Shown here: piece after piece, positions 7,537 to 14,610 of the stretch | Position numbering within the stretch: the first letter of the stretch is position 1 | Layout of the letters: each line of letters begins with the position of its first letter | NCBI GenBank assembly: GCA_964544765.1 | Contig: CAZJDM010000117.1 | Span: 1-14,610, forward strand | DNA length: 14,610 nt | Source of the DNA: CAZJDM01 sp964544765 | GTDB taxonomy: Bacteria; Bdellovibrionota_B; Oligoflexia; CAYFLR01 | Direction: 5' to 3' | Program-made: the position numbers and the translations under genes | Notes under the pieces: model-generated | What the model was told of the DNA's origin: nothing | The model's database searches: none | What the model saw: only the letters and a program-made list of their open reading frames with translations

Positions 7537-10500
7537 ATGAGATTCATTCATTTAACAATTTTAGCTCTTATCACAACCCTATTTATTGCCCAATGTAGCG
7601 ATGAGGACGACCCTTCATTCATTCATAGCGGCAATTATCAACCACCCAAAATAACCACCACAGATCAATCTACTAGACATTATAAGGGCTTACTGGATAG
7701 GCCCGATAAACCAGTAAGCGATACCGTAACTCAAAGTACTATTAGTATTGAAAGCGATAACGATAATCAGCAAGAATCGAATAATAACAATAACTTTGAT
7801 GAAATATTAGAACATCCTGGTATTACTATCAATGATGTAACAGTTGAAGAATCTGATGTTGCCGCTATCTTCACTATTACCCTGGACCGAAAATACGAAT
7901 ACCCCATTTCTGTTGATTATTCTGTTATCAGTCAGACTGCTCTTTCAATGGTAGATTATCATCCTATTCCTGATGGAACATTAACCTTTGATCCTTATGA
8001 ATTCAAAAAAGAATTAAAAATCACCATAATTGACGATGCAGTGGATGAAATTCCGATTAAAACATTCACCGTTAACCTCAGTAATCCTAGCAACAATGGT
8101 ATTATCATCACCGATACCGGAACCTGCTCCATCATCAACGACGATGTTCCCAAAATATCTATTGATGATGTCGAAGTAGACGAATCTGATGCCTTTGCCA
8201 TATTTACCATCTCATTAAGTAATGCCGGCATCAAACCCGTAACAGTTGAATACATTACTGAAGACATAACAGCCGAAGTTGATCTTGACTATGGAGCTGT
8301 CACTGCGGAAACTATTACCTTTCTCGCAGGTGAAGATTCAAAGTCGATAACTATTCCGATCCTAGAAGATAATATGGATGAACCTGATACCGAAACCTTC
8401 TGGGTTACACTTATCAACCAGTCGGCTAGTTCTGTTTTGGATGATGAGTATATGGGAATGGGTATCATTAACGATAACGATGATCCCCCGAAAATTTTTA
8501 TCAATGACAATGTTGGTGATGAAGACATCGGTAACATGTCTTTTTCGATTACCTTATCCAACCCTAGTTATCTAGATATTAGTTTCGAATATCTCACCGC
8601 TAATGCCACCGCGACCTCTCCCAGAGACTTTGACGCAGTAATCGATACTTCAGTAACGATCCAATCACCCAACATTTCTACGTCAGTAACAGTGTCCATC
8701 ATTGATGATAACGTTGATGAATCCGACACGGAATTTTTTGGCGTTGTTTTACAAAAAATATCACCCACCGCGTCAGCTACTTTTGGAGATAAAACTGCTA
8801 CAGGTACTATTAATGATAATGATGATATACCTAAAATCTATATTGATGATGTTACGGTTACTGAATCAGACGGTACTGCTGAATTTACTGTAACCTTAAG
8901 TAACCCCAGTGATCGTACCGTGACAGCCGATTATCAAACCGAGGATGATACCGCTATTAGTCCTGACGATTATATAGCCATTGACACCACTACCTGGTCC
9001 ATCGATCCTTATGAAATATCCACCGGCATTTCAGTTTCCATAATAAACGATGAAATTAATGAATTAATCTCGGAATCTTTTAAAATAACCATGGATAATC
9101 CTACTAACGCGATCTTTCCTCTAGGTGTTTTTACACCGGGAACAGGTACCATTCTTAATGAAGATCAACCCAGAATCTCTATTGAAGATGAAACGGTGGA
9201 CGAAGCTGCTGGAAGTATAGATTTTTCTATCTCCCTAAGCAATGTCGGTTTAGTCGACGTAACTGTTGATGTAAGTACCAGCAACGGAACAGCATTTGAC
9301 ACGGAGGATTATGATGCCTGGACAGCCACCACTGTAACCCTTACCCCCGGAGAACTGACTAAAACCGTAAGCGTGGTTATCATTGATGACAACGTAGATG
9401 AGTCTGATACCGAAGATTTTTATTTAAATTTATTTAACCAATCTGCTAATGCAATTCTCGATGATGATTCCGCAACGGGAACTATAACTGATAATGATGA
9501 TGCACCCACCATCACCTTAAATGAACCAACCGTTGCTGAGGATACTGGGAGTATTACATTTTCGGTTACCCTAAGTCATCCAAGTGATACAGCTATTTCA
9601 GTGGATTATCAAAGTATCGACGACACGGCTGTCGCTCCAGACGACTACACTGCATTATCTAACACTACTATCAACTTTATACCTTATCAAACTACTAGTG
9701 AGGATGTTGATGTTACAATAGTCACTGATGAAATGGATGAGCCAGATGAAACCTTCTCACTGACTCTTAGTAATAATTCTGAAAATTCCTTACTTCCCGT
9801 GAGCAATTTTACCGGAACAATTACCGACGATGATCCCGAACCTACCGTTTATATAGACGACAATACCTTCCTGGAGGGATCTGAAGGAGGTTCTGCCTCT
9901 ATTACTATGTCTAACCCAAGTTACTTGGATATTTCATTACAATATGTTTCTAGTGATGGGACTGCCGTTGCTCCTGATGATTTCACCGCCCTTTCAGTCA
10001 CTACAATAACTTTCTCATCAGGAGAAATTTCACAATCGGTTCCAGTTACTGTTGTTGATGATAATATCGATGAAGGCACATCTGAATCATTTACCATTAC
10101 CGGTAGTGATTTATCAGCAGGCGCAACCTTCGCTCAGGATGTGGCCACTGTTACCATCACTGATGACGACACAACTACTATTAGCATAGATGATGTTACT
10201 GCTACTGAGGATTCAGAAACCATGAATTTCTCCGTTACCCTAAGTAACCCTAATAAACAAGACATCACTATTGATTTCGCTTCAGTGAATGGAACCGCTC
10301 AAACCGCCGATCCCGCCGATTATGTCGCAACATCCGGTTCACTTACTTTTTCTGCGGGAGAAACTTTGAAGAACATTGAGGTTACTCTCGTAGATGATAT
10401 TGTTCAAGAAGACACGGAAGACTATTCGATCACCTTAACCAATCCTGATCCCGTAATCAGTATAACCGATGACACCGGCACTGGAATTGGTACCATCACT

Positions 10501-13500
10501 GATGATGATGATATCAAAATTTCTATCTCAGATGAAACAGTAGCGGAAGGCGATGGAAGTATAACCTTCACAGTGACAATGAGTAGTGCCAGTCAAGCTG
10601 ACGTAACTATGGATTGGACAACCTCCGATGTTACCGCTACAGATCCCAGTGATTATACTAGTGCGTCTGGTAGTATAACTTTTAGCTATCCTAACTTAAG
10701 TCAAACCATCGAGATCACCATTATTGATGACGAAATCTTTGAGAATCAAGAAGAAACTTTCAATATTACTCTAAGTGATTTAAACCTTGGCTCCTTCGAA
10801 GATGATACTGGTGTAGGTACTATAACAGATGATGATAAACCCTATGTAACCATTGATGATGTGATTGTGGATGAAATTGACGGAGCCGCTACTTTTACTA
10901 TCAGCCTAAGTGCGCCCTATTACACTGACGCTACTGTAGATTACACCACTGAGGCTGATACTGCCAATGATGGAGATGGTGATTACGTGGCGACATCTGG
11001 GACCATCACTTTTTCTGGGCCAGAAGATCTCTCTGACACCGTGACCGTTACCATTTTGGTTGACGGAGACTCCGATCCAGAAGATTTTAAATTACGCTTG
11101 ACCACTAACACCACTACCACTATCGCTAGTGGTGATGATGATTTTGGAAACTGTCATATCAAAACTCCTCCCGAACCTGAAGTAGAAGAATATGAATTAG
11201 AGATAAATACTTTTAAAGATATGGATGTACTGGCTAACGATATCGACGATGATACAGACTCCATTACTTTATCCGCAGCAGATTCACCCAGTACGGAAGG
11301 AGCTACGGTTGACATCAATCCGGATGGAGTTACGGTTAGGTATACACCTGTTACCGACTGGGTAGGAACAGATACTTTTACCTATACCGTAAGTGATGGT
11401 AAAAATGAAGTAGCGGGAACCACGGTTAGTGTATCTATTTCCGCAGCCGAATTATCAGTTAGTACCGCTGACTCGGTGACCGTTAAATATAAAGAAACCG
11501 GAGATATTACTGTAACAGTCAGTAATGCCGGTACAACCCGAGCAACCAGTTTCAATGTAGAAGGATATAATACTTCGCAATGGGCCAGTGGAGGGGGCAC
11601 CTGTGGAACCACAATAACTGATGACTGTACAGTTATAAGCACTTTTACCTCACCTGGCAAAACTCCCTCAACTATTACTGACACCATTACTCTTTCTTAT
11701 TTCAATGGATTAGAAACTGCCACACCTATAACCATTACTTTGTCCGGCAATGGTATTCCAAATGATATCAGCGTTGACCCCATCTATGCAGGTAACGGCG
11801 ATTGGAACGATTACATCAAAAACGAAGGAGGCAGCGATCAATACAGTCGCAATGGTGATGCCTGTGTAGCCAGTGAGGCTGGCGATCCGGATAATTGTAT
11901 TCATGGCGGTGAAAAGTTAAAAGTTGAGATTTTAAATGATGATGATGTAAACGACTGTGATGATATTACCTTTACTGAAGCATTGAATCTCTTTGACTGG
12001 ATCTGTGACGAGAGTGGAAAACCCAATAACATCAGCTTTTTCACCGTTGGTTTAAAAAAGGATAAATCATTAAAAGATCTGCTAGAAGCTGGACCCGACT
12101 GGAAAACTAATATTGTTACCATTAATGATGGTAACTACGATATATTAGAAACTTCAGAGGCTGCCTGGTGGAACAACACGGTAGTTGATCTATCCGCGCA
12201 AGGAGCCAGTCTATCTACCCAAGGCAATATATATGTATTGGATTCCTCAGACAATAGTAATATTTTTAATATTACAAATGATAAGATTGCGGTGGTTCTA
12301 TTAGATGGAGTAGTATTGACTTACGGAGGAAGTGCCACTGATAATTGTAATGGTTCGACTAACCGGTGTCTTTTAACCTCTAATAGCGATTTTACTTACA
12401 TTGAAGGAATTTTTAATGGCGAAGGAGGACCCAACGATGCGGAACATGTAATTTACCTGGATGGTACTCGCTTTGCCAAGTTAAAAAACGTAACCGTTCA
12501 AAACGCCACAACCAACGGAATTTATATCGATGGTGGAACCAGAAATATGCTTTACGATATTACGTCCACCGGCCAGAACCCAGGAAACACGACTGATAGT
12601 GGTATACAAGTTGAAAATAGTAGTCAAAACAACTACTTTTTTAATATCAATGTAAGTGATAATATATATGGAATTTATGTTCAATCTTCGACTTATAACA
12701 CTTTTACCAAAGTAAAAGCTACCGACAACAATCAGGTAGCTATTGTCCTGGATGCTGGCAGTTATAATACCTTGGCCTTTTTAACTGCCAGTAATAGCGC
12801 TACTGCCGGAGTATATTCATGGAACACCGCGACCAATAACTCTTTATCCCAATTTATTATTACCGACACAAGTATTGGGTTATTTTTTAGCGGTAGCTCC
12901 GATTATAGCTTTTCACAGAGTGTTGTTACTAATAATAGTTCATCTGGTATTAGGTTTGATGACACTAGCAGCAAAAATCATTATTTTGCTGATAATCTGG
13001 TAATGGGAGCTAATGGAGCCAGTAATGACGTCAACTGTACCGTTCCTGGAGGAACCGGATATGGTTTATTAGTAAGCGGAAATTACTGTACCAAAGAAGC
13101 CCCACCTTCTGATTCTGGGCTAAATATTGTAAACGATGTGGATCTTACCGGAGCTTTCAATGCTGACTGGGATCTCTATACCACCTCTGCCATCTATAAC
13201 GTCAACGGTGACGGATCTTCCGATAATGGTACGCTAACCTTCAGTGGAGGTACTTGTACTAGTCCCATTACTGGATCTGATTCCTTCACTGACAAGCAAG
13301 GCAACTTGTACCTGATAAATGCGGTAGAAATTATTGGCGATAGTCTTGGTAACGACAATGGTTTATGTGAAAATAATGAATCTTGTATCTATGCTCCTCA
13401 TTTTGGAGCCTATCAGGGGCATGGGGACTATGAAGAAAATGGTACCTGCACCTCAACCGGTAGTTTTTCGAGTACTACCATCTATGACTATCCCAATTAT

Positions 13501-13515
13501 GGATATGCTCCTTAA
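7537..13515 (+). CDS. Giant lipoprotein with ten Calx-beta domains and a beta-helix
   Basis: A probable surface-anchored, calcium-stabilised protein of 1992 aa. ATG 7537 is chosen over the in-frame TTG 7531 because AGTGGA (7523-7528) is correctly spaced from it. The signal peptide ends in LFIAQC (C20; Gln at -1 is unusual). Residues 21-93 are an Asp/Asn/Gln-rich tether. Ten Calx-beta domains of about 110 aa fill 95-1209. A cadherin-like/bacterial Ig domain (1216-1303; VLANDIDDD, GTDTFTYTVSDG) and a second Ig-like domain (1304-1409) follow. Next come the DWNDYI module (from 1422, with CIHGGEKLK and AAWW), beta-helix coils (about 1618-1825) and the cap with EIIGDSLGNDNGLCE…C. The C-terminal half is paralogous, domain for domain, to the 866-aa neighbour. 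The gap to that gene is 141 nt with no recognisable terminator, so co-transcription is possible. Known Calx-beta domains bind calcium through acidic loops, and each repeat here ends in an acidic cluster. Adhesion is inferred, not shown. Confidence 0.88.
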   Translation: MRFIHLTILALITTLFIAQCSDEDDPSFIHSGNYQPPKITTTDQSTRHYKGLLDRPDKPVSDTVTQSTISIESDNDNQQESNNNNNFDEILEHPGITINDVTVEESDVAAIFTITLDRKYEYPISVDYSVISQTALSMVDYHPIPDGTLTFDPYEFKKELKITIIDDAVDEIPIKTFTVNLSNPSNNGIIITDTGTCSIINDDVPKISIDDVEVDESDAFAIFTISLSNAGIKPVTVEYITEDITAEVDLDYGAVTAETITFLAGEDSKSITIPILEDNMDEPDTETFWVTLINQSASSVLDDEYMGMGIINDNDDPPKIFINDNVGDEDIGNMSFSITLSNPSYLDISFEYLTANATATSPRDFDAVIDTSVTIQSPNISTSVTVSIIDDNVDESDTEFFGVVLQKISPTASATFGDKTATGTINDNDDIPKIYIDDVTVTESDGTAEFTVTLSNPSDRTVTADYQTEDDTAISPDDYIAIDTTTWSIDPYEISTGISVSIINDEINELISESFKITMDNPTNAIFPLGVFTPGTGTILNEDQPRISIEDETVDEAAGSIDFSISLSNVGLVDVTVDVSTSNGTAFDTEDYDAWTATTVTLTPGELTKTVSVVIIDDNVDESDTEDFYLNLFNQSANAILDDDSATGTITDNDDAPTITLNEPTVAEDTGSITFSVTLSHPSDTAISVDYQSIDDTAVAPDDYTALSNTTINFIPYQTTSEDVDVTIVTDEMDEPDETFSLTLSNNSENSLLPVSNFTGTITDDDPEPTVYIDDNTFLEGSEGGSASITMSNPSYLDISLQYVSSDGTAVAPDDFTALSVTTITFSSGEISQSVPVTVVDDNIDEGTSESFTITGSDLSAGATFAQDVATVTITDDDTTTISIDDVTATEDSETMNFSVTLSNPNKQDITIDFASVNGTAQTADPADYVATSGSLTFSAGETLKNIEVTLVDDIVQEDTEDYSITLTNPDPVISITDDTGTGIGTITDDDDIKISISDETVAEGDGSITFTVTMSSASQADVTMDWTTSDVTATDPSDYTSASGSITFSYPNLSQTIEITIIDDEIFENQEETFNITLSDLNLGSFEDDTGVGTITDDDKPYVTIDDVIVDEIDGAATFTISLSAPYYTDATVDYTTEADTANDGDGDYVATSGTITFSGPEDLSDTVTVTILVDGDSDPEDFKLRLTTNTTTTIASGDDDFGNCHIKTPPEPEVEEYELEINTFKDMDVLANDIDDDTDSITLSAADSPSTEGATVDINPDGVTVRYTPVTDWVGTDTFTYTVSDGKNEVAGTTVSVSISAAELSVSTADSVTVKYKETGDITVTVSNAGTTRATSFNVEGYNTSQWASGGGTCGTTITDDCTVISTFTSPGKTPSTITDTITLSYFNGLETATPITITLSGNGIPNDISVDPIYAGNGDWNDYIKNEGGSDQYSRNGDACVASEAGDPDNCIHGGEKLKVEILNDDDVNDCDDITFTEALNLFDWICDESGKPNNISFFTVGLKKDKSLKDLLEAGPDWKTNIVTINDGNYDILETSEAAWWNNTVVDLSAQGASLSTQGNIYVLDSSDNSNIFNITNDKIAVVLLDGVVLTYGGSATDNCNGSTNRCLLTSNSDFTYIEGIFNGEGGPNDAEHVIYLDGTRFAKLKNVTVQNATTNGIYIDGGTRNMLYDITSTGQNPGNTTDSGIQVENSSQNNYFFNINVSDNIYGIYVQSSTYNTFTKVKATDNNQVAIVLDAGSYNTLAFLTASNSATAGVYSWNTATNNSLSQFIITDTSIGLFFSGSSDYSFSQSVVTNNSSSGIRFDDTSSKNHYFADNLVMGANGASNDVNCTVPGGTGYGLLVSGNYCTKEAPPSDSGLNIVNDVDLTGAFNADWDLYTTSAIYNVNGDGSSDNGTLTFSGGTCTSPITGSDSFTDKQGNLYLINAVEIIGDSLGNDNGLCENNESCIYAPHFGAYQGHGDYEENGTCTSTGSFSSTTIYDYPNYGYAP
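7819..11163 (+). repeat. Array of ten Calx-beta domain repeats
   Basis: Ten units start near 7819, 8149, 8488, 8830, 9169, 9505, 9841, 10174, 10513 and 10840, spaced 327-342 nt. Each encodes a beta-sandwich of Calx-beta type. The recurring pattern is P-x-I-x-I-D-D near the start with an acidic residue run (VxE/ED), the …F-x-I-x-L-S-N-P… strand, …A…DY… in the middle, …I-x-D-D-x-x-D-E… and a closing G-T-I-x-D-D-D. Units 3, 5 and 7 share IDDNVDES-like or VDDNIDEG-like signatures. Unit 10 lacks the usual DDD terminus and ends in NCHIK. The units are divergent at the DNA level, so this is an old array rather than a recent slippage product. Confidence 0.88.
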
Positions 13516-13594
13516 CTATAACGATACGTACCGTCAAGTACCATCAAGACTACATTTTAACAAAACTAAGGTTGTAATTATTGACTATTTATCG

Positions 13595-14419
13595 TTAACG
13601 CGGAACTAAGCGACTATACTGTGGTGGTAAGGAACTGTAATAAGGAGTTAAATAACGAATCTGAGCCCCCAAACAAGCAGCTAAGGGTCTATTTCCCATC
13701 ATATGCTCAAAGGTAAAACCTTCAACAATACCTTCATATGTTGTTAATCCAGGTTTAGTAAGAGAAGGAGATTCCATATGTTCCAAAATGGCTCGTCCTA
13801 GCTCGGTTTGATGAAAAAAGTGACTTTTTCTAATTGCTTCTTTATGATTTCCTTCCCCAAATTCTTCCATAGCTACCGGATCTAAACGTCTATCTAATTG
13901 ATCGGATGCCTTTTCTAATAATGATAACTCTCCTCCTGCAGCAGAAATTATACCCCCGCTCAAAACAAATCCACGATAAGTATAAAATTCTCCACGTATA
14001 GTATTATCTATTGCATTAAGTAAATCTACCACAGGTTTTAAATGCTGTTTAAAATATTCAGGATCCTCATTGCCATAACCTTTATGTAACATTGTTAAGA
14101 TAGAGTTACCAAAACGTAATAAGTTATGTTTTTTTAAAAATGAAACAGTTTGATTAATTTTGGATTGATCATGTAGACGCATAAAAGCCTTGATCAATTC
14201 AGGGATTAAGTGAGGAAAATATTCTGGAAAATTATGATAAATGTAGAGAGCTAATATCTGAACCCTAACAATGTGGCTTTCCATATGTAAACGAAATTCC
14301 TCTTCAGTATTCACATATTTAAATCGCCGAGAATCCGATACAATGCCATTTTTAGCAACAATACTTATTGAAAATATAAAGAGATATAAGAAACAACTTA
14401 TGATTAACTTCTTAGACAC
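13595..14419 (-). CDS. Exported protein with HD-like metal-site pattern, unknown function
   Basis: I do not recognise a specific family. Residues 1-22 (MSKKLIISCFLYLFIFSISI) are a signal peptide or membrane anchor, which places the rest outside the cytoplasm. The mature part is mostly helical. It contains H45 and H49 (HMESHIVRV), then HDQSK with H83-D84, and D138 (AIDNT) in an order and spacing that resembles an HD-type metal site (H…HD…D). HD enzymes are usually phosphohydrolases, and a secreted one would be unusual. The C-terminus has further conserved-looking His residues (H199, H203, H214, H239). The GTG start (14419) is supported by TAAGGA at 14432-14427, 7 nt upstream. It directly abuts the TGA of the tiny upstream ORF. 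It converges on the giant lipoprotein gene across a 79-nt gap. Confidence 0.75.
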   Translation of the reverse strand: MSKKLIISCFLYLFIFSISIVAKNGIVSDSRRFKYVNTEEEFRLHMESHIVRVQILALYIYHNFPEYFPHLIPELIKAFMRLHDQSKINQTVSFLKKHNLLRFGNSILTMLHKGYGNEDPEYFKQHLKPVVDLLNAIDNTIRGEFYTYRGFVLSGGIISAAGGELSLLEKASDQLDRRLDPVAMEEFGEGNHKEAIRKSHFFHQTELGRAILEHMESPSLTKPGLTTYEGIVEGFTFEHMMGNRPLAACLGAQIRYLTPYYSSLPPQYSRLVPR

Positions 14420-14503
14420 TCAAACGTCCTTAATCAAACAAGAAAAAAAAGCCCAGACCAGTACTAGACATAAGATGGTTTTAAATATACCACAGTTACT
14501 CAT
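14420..14503 (-). CDS. Tiny 27-aa lipopeptide-like ORF upstream of the HD-like gene
   Basis: On the minus strand ATG 14503 opens a 27-codon frame ending in TGA (14422-14420). The peptide begins MSNCGIFKTILCLVL and ends FFSCLIKDV. It has a polar N-terminus with one Lys, a hydrophobic core and a lipobox-like FFSC with C22, leaving a mature lipopeptide of only six residues. A good Shine-Dalgarno (AAGGA, 14516-14512) lies 8 nt before the ATG. The TGA is followed immediately, in the same frame, by the GTG start of the next gene, whose own ribosome site lies inside this ORF, so translational coupling is likely. It could be a small entericidin-like lipoprotein, a leader peptide that sets translation of the downstream gene, or the remnant of a longer N-terminus cut by a stop codon. 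Confidence 0.5.
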   Translation of the reverse strand: MSNCGIFKTILCLVLVWAFFSCLIKDV

Positions 14504-14566
14504 ATAATTAATCCTTATATTTTATTATATTTTTAATTAAATTAATTTTTTTTATAATATCATAGG

Positions 14567-14581
14567 GCGGACTTTGTCCGC
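14567..14581. other. Perfect 6-bp hairpin GCGGAC-TTT-GTCCGC
   Basis: GCGGAC (14567-14572) pairs with GTCCGC (14576-14581) around a TTT loop in otherwise very AT-rich DNA. It sits directly beside the CAGCCTTCAG start of the dispersed repeat. There is no U-tract in either direction, so it is not a classical terminator. It may be the outer part of the same repeat element, because the first copy is also preceded by a GC-rich stretch (4621-4634). Confidence 0.5.
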
Positions 14582-14610
14582 AGCCTTCAGTTATCAGTCT
14601 TCCGTTCTCA
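14581..14610. repeat. Second, edge-truncated copy of the heptamer hairpin repeat
   Basis: It begins with the same CAGCCTTCAG as 4635-4644 and then runs as heptamers CAGTTAT, CAGTCTT, CCGTTCT before the window ends. The 15-mer CAGTTATCAGTCTTC (14588-14602) is identical to the complement of 4689-4703. The second arm, if present, lies beyond the window. Confidence 0.65.

Noticed and set aside
7819..11163. CRISPR-like or satellite DNA array
   Set aside because: The periodicity (about 336 nt) is at protein level, and the repeats are divergent coding units of Calx-beta domains.
14524..14529. TATAAT on the minus strand as the -10 box for the tiny lipopeptide ORF
   Set aside because: Transcription would begin at about the Shine-Dalgarno itself, and the -35 position is an A-run. 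It is probably chance in AT-rich DNA.

Overview
This is an AT-rich window, probably chromosomal, from a Gram-negative (diderm) bacterium. The cell-type call rests on several Sec-type signal peptides, three or four lipoprotein signals and a beta-barrel-like outer membrane protein. The lipoboxes are loose (…YWGC, …LSGC, …IAQC, …FFSC), as often seen in spirochaetes such as Leptospira and in some predatory or deltaproteobacterial lineages. I cannot fix the genus from the sequence.

Layout. Positions 155-227 hold a tRNA-Lys(CTT) with no encoded CCA. An iron-type alcohol dehydrogenase (395-1663, +) follows behind a recognisable promoter. Next is an exported ChaN/Tiki-like protein (1849-2847, +). Two overlapping minus-strand genes (4553 down to 3010) encode a lipoprotein with an Asp/Asn-rich linker and a probable outer-membrane beta-barrel protein. 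They share a clear promoter and a strong Shine-Dalgarno sequence. A divergent intergenic region (4554-4794) carries a 24-bp imperfect hairpin built of heptamers, and a relative of it reappears at the right edge of the window.

Two large paralogous plus-strand lipoproteins fill about 60% of the window: 4795-7395 (866 aa) and 7537-13515 (1992 aa). Both have the same C-terminal block: a cadherin-like/bacterial Ig domain, a second Ig-like domain, a Trp/Cys-containing module starting at DWNDYI, a right-handed beta-helix, and a C-terminal cap with an Asp-rich loop and paired cysteines. The larger protein adds ten Calx-beta domains in front of this block. These look like calcium-binding, surface-displayed adhesin or carbohydrate-interacting proteins.

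At the right end, on the minus strand, a secreted protein with an HD-like residue pattern (14419-13595) is preceded by a tiny 27-codon ORF (14503-14420). That ORF has its own Shine-Dalgarno and a lipobox-like cysteine, and its TGA stop directly abuts the GTG start in the same frame.

Overall this is a cell-envelope locus rather than a metabolic operon. The most novel material is the shared DWNDYI/beta-helix/cap architecture, the Calx-beta expansion, and the tiny lipopeptide ORF. I see no transposase, integrase, CRISPR array or phage gene.
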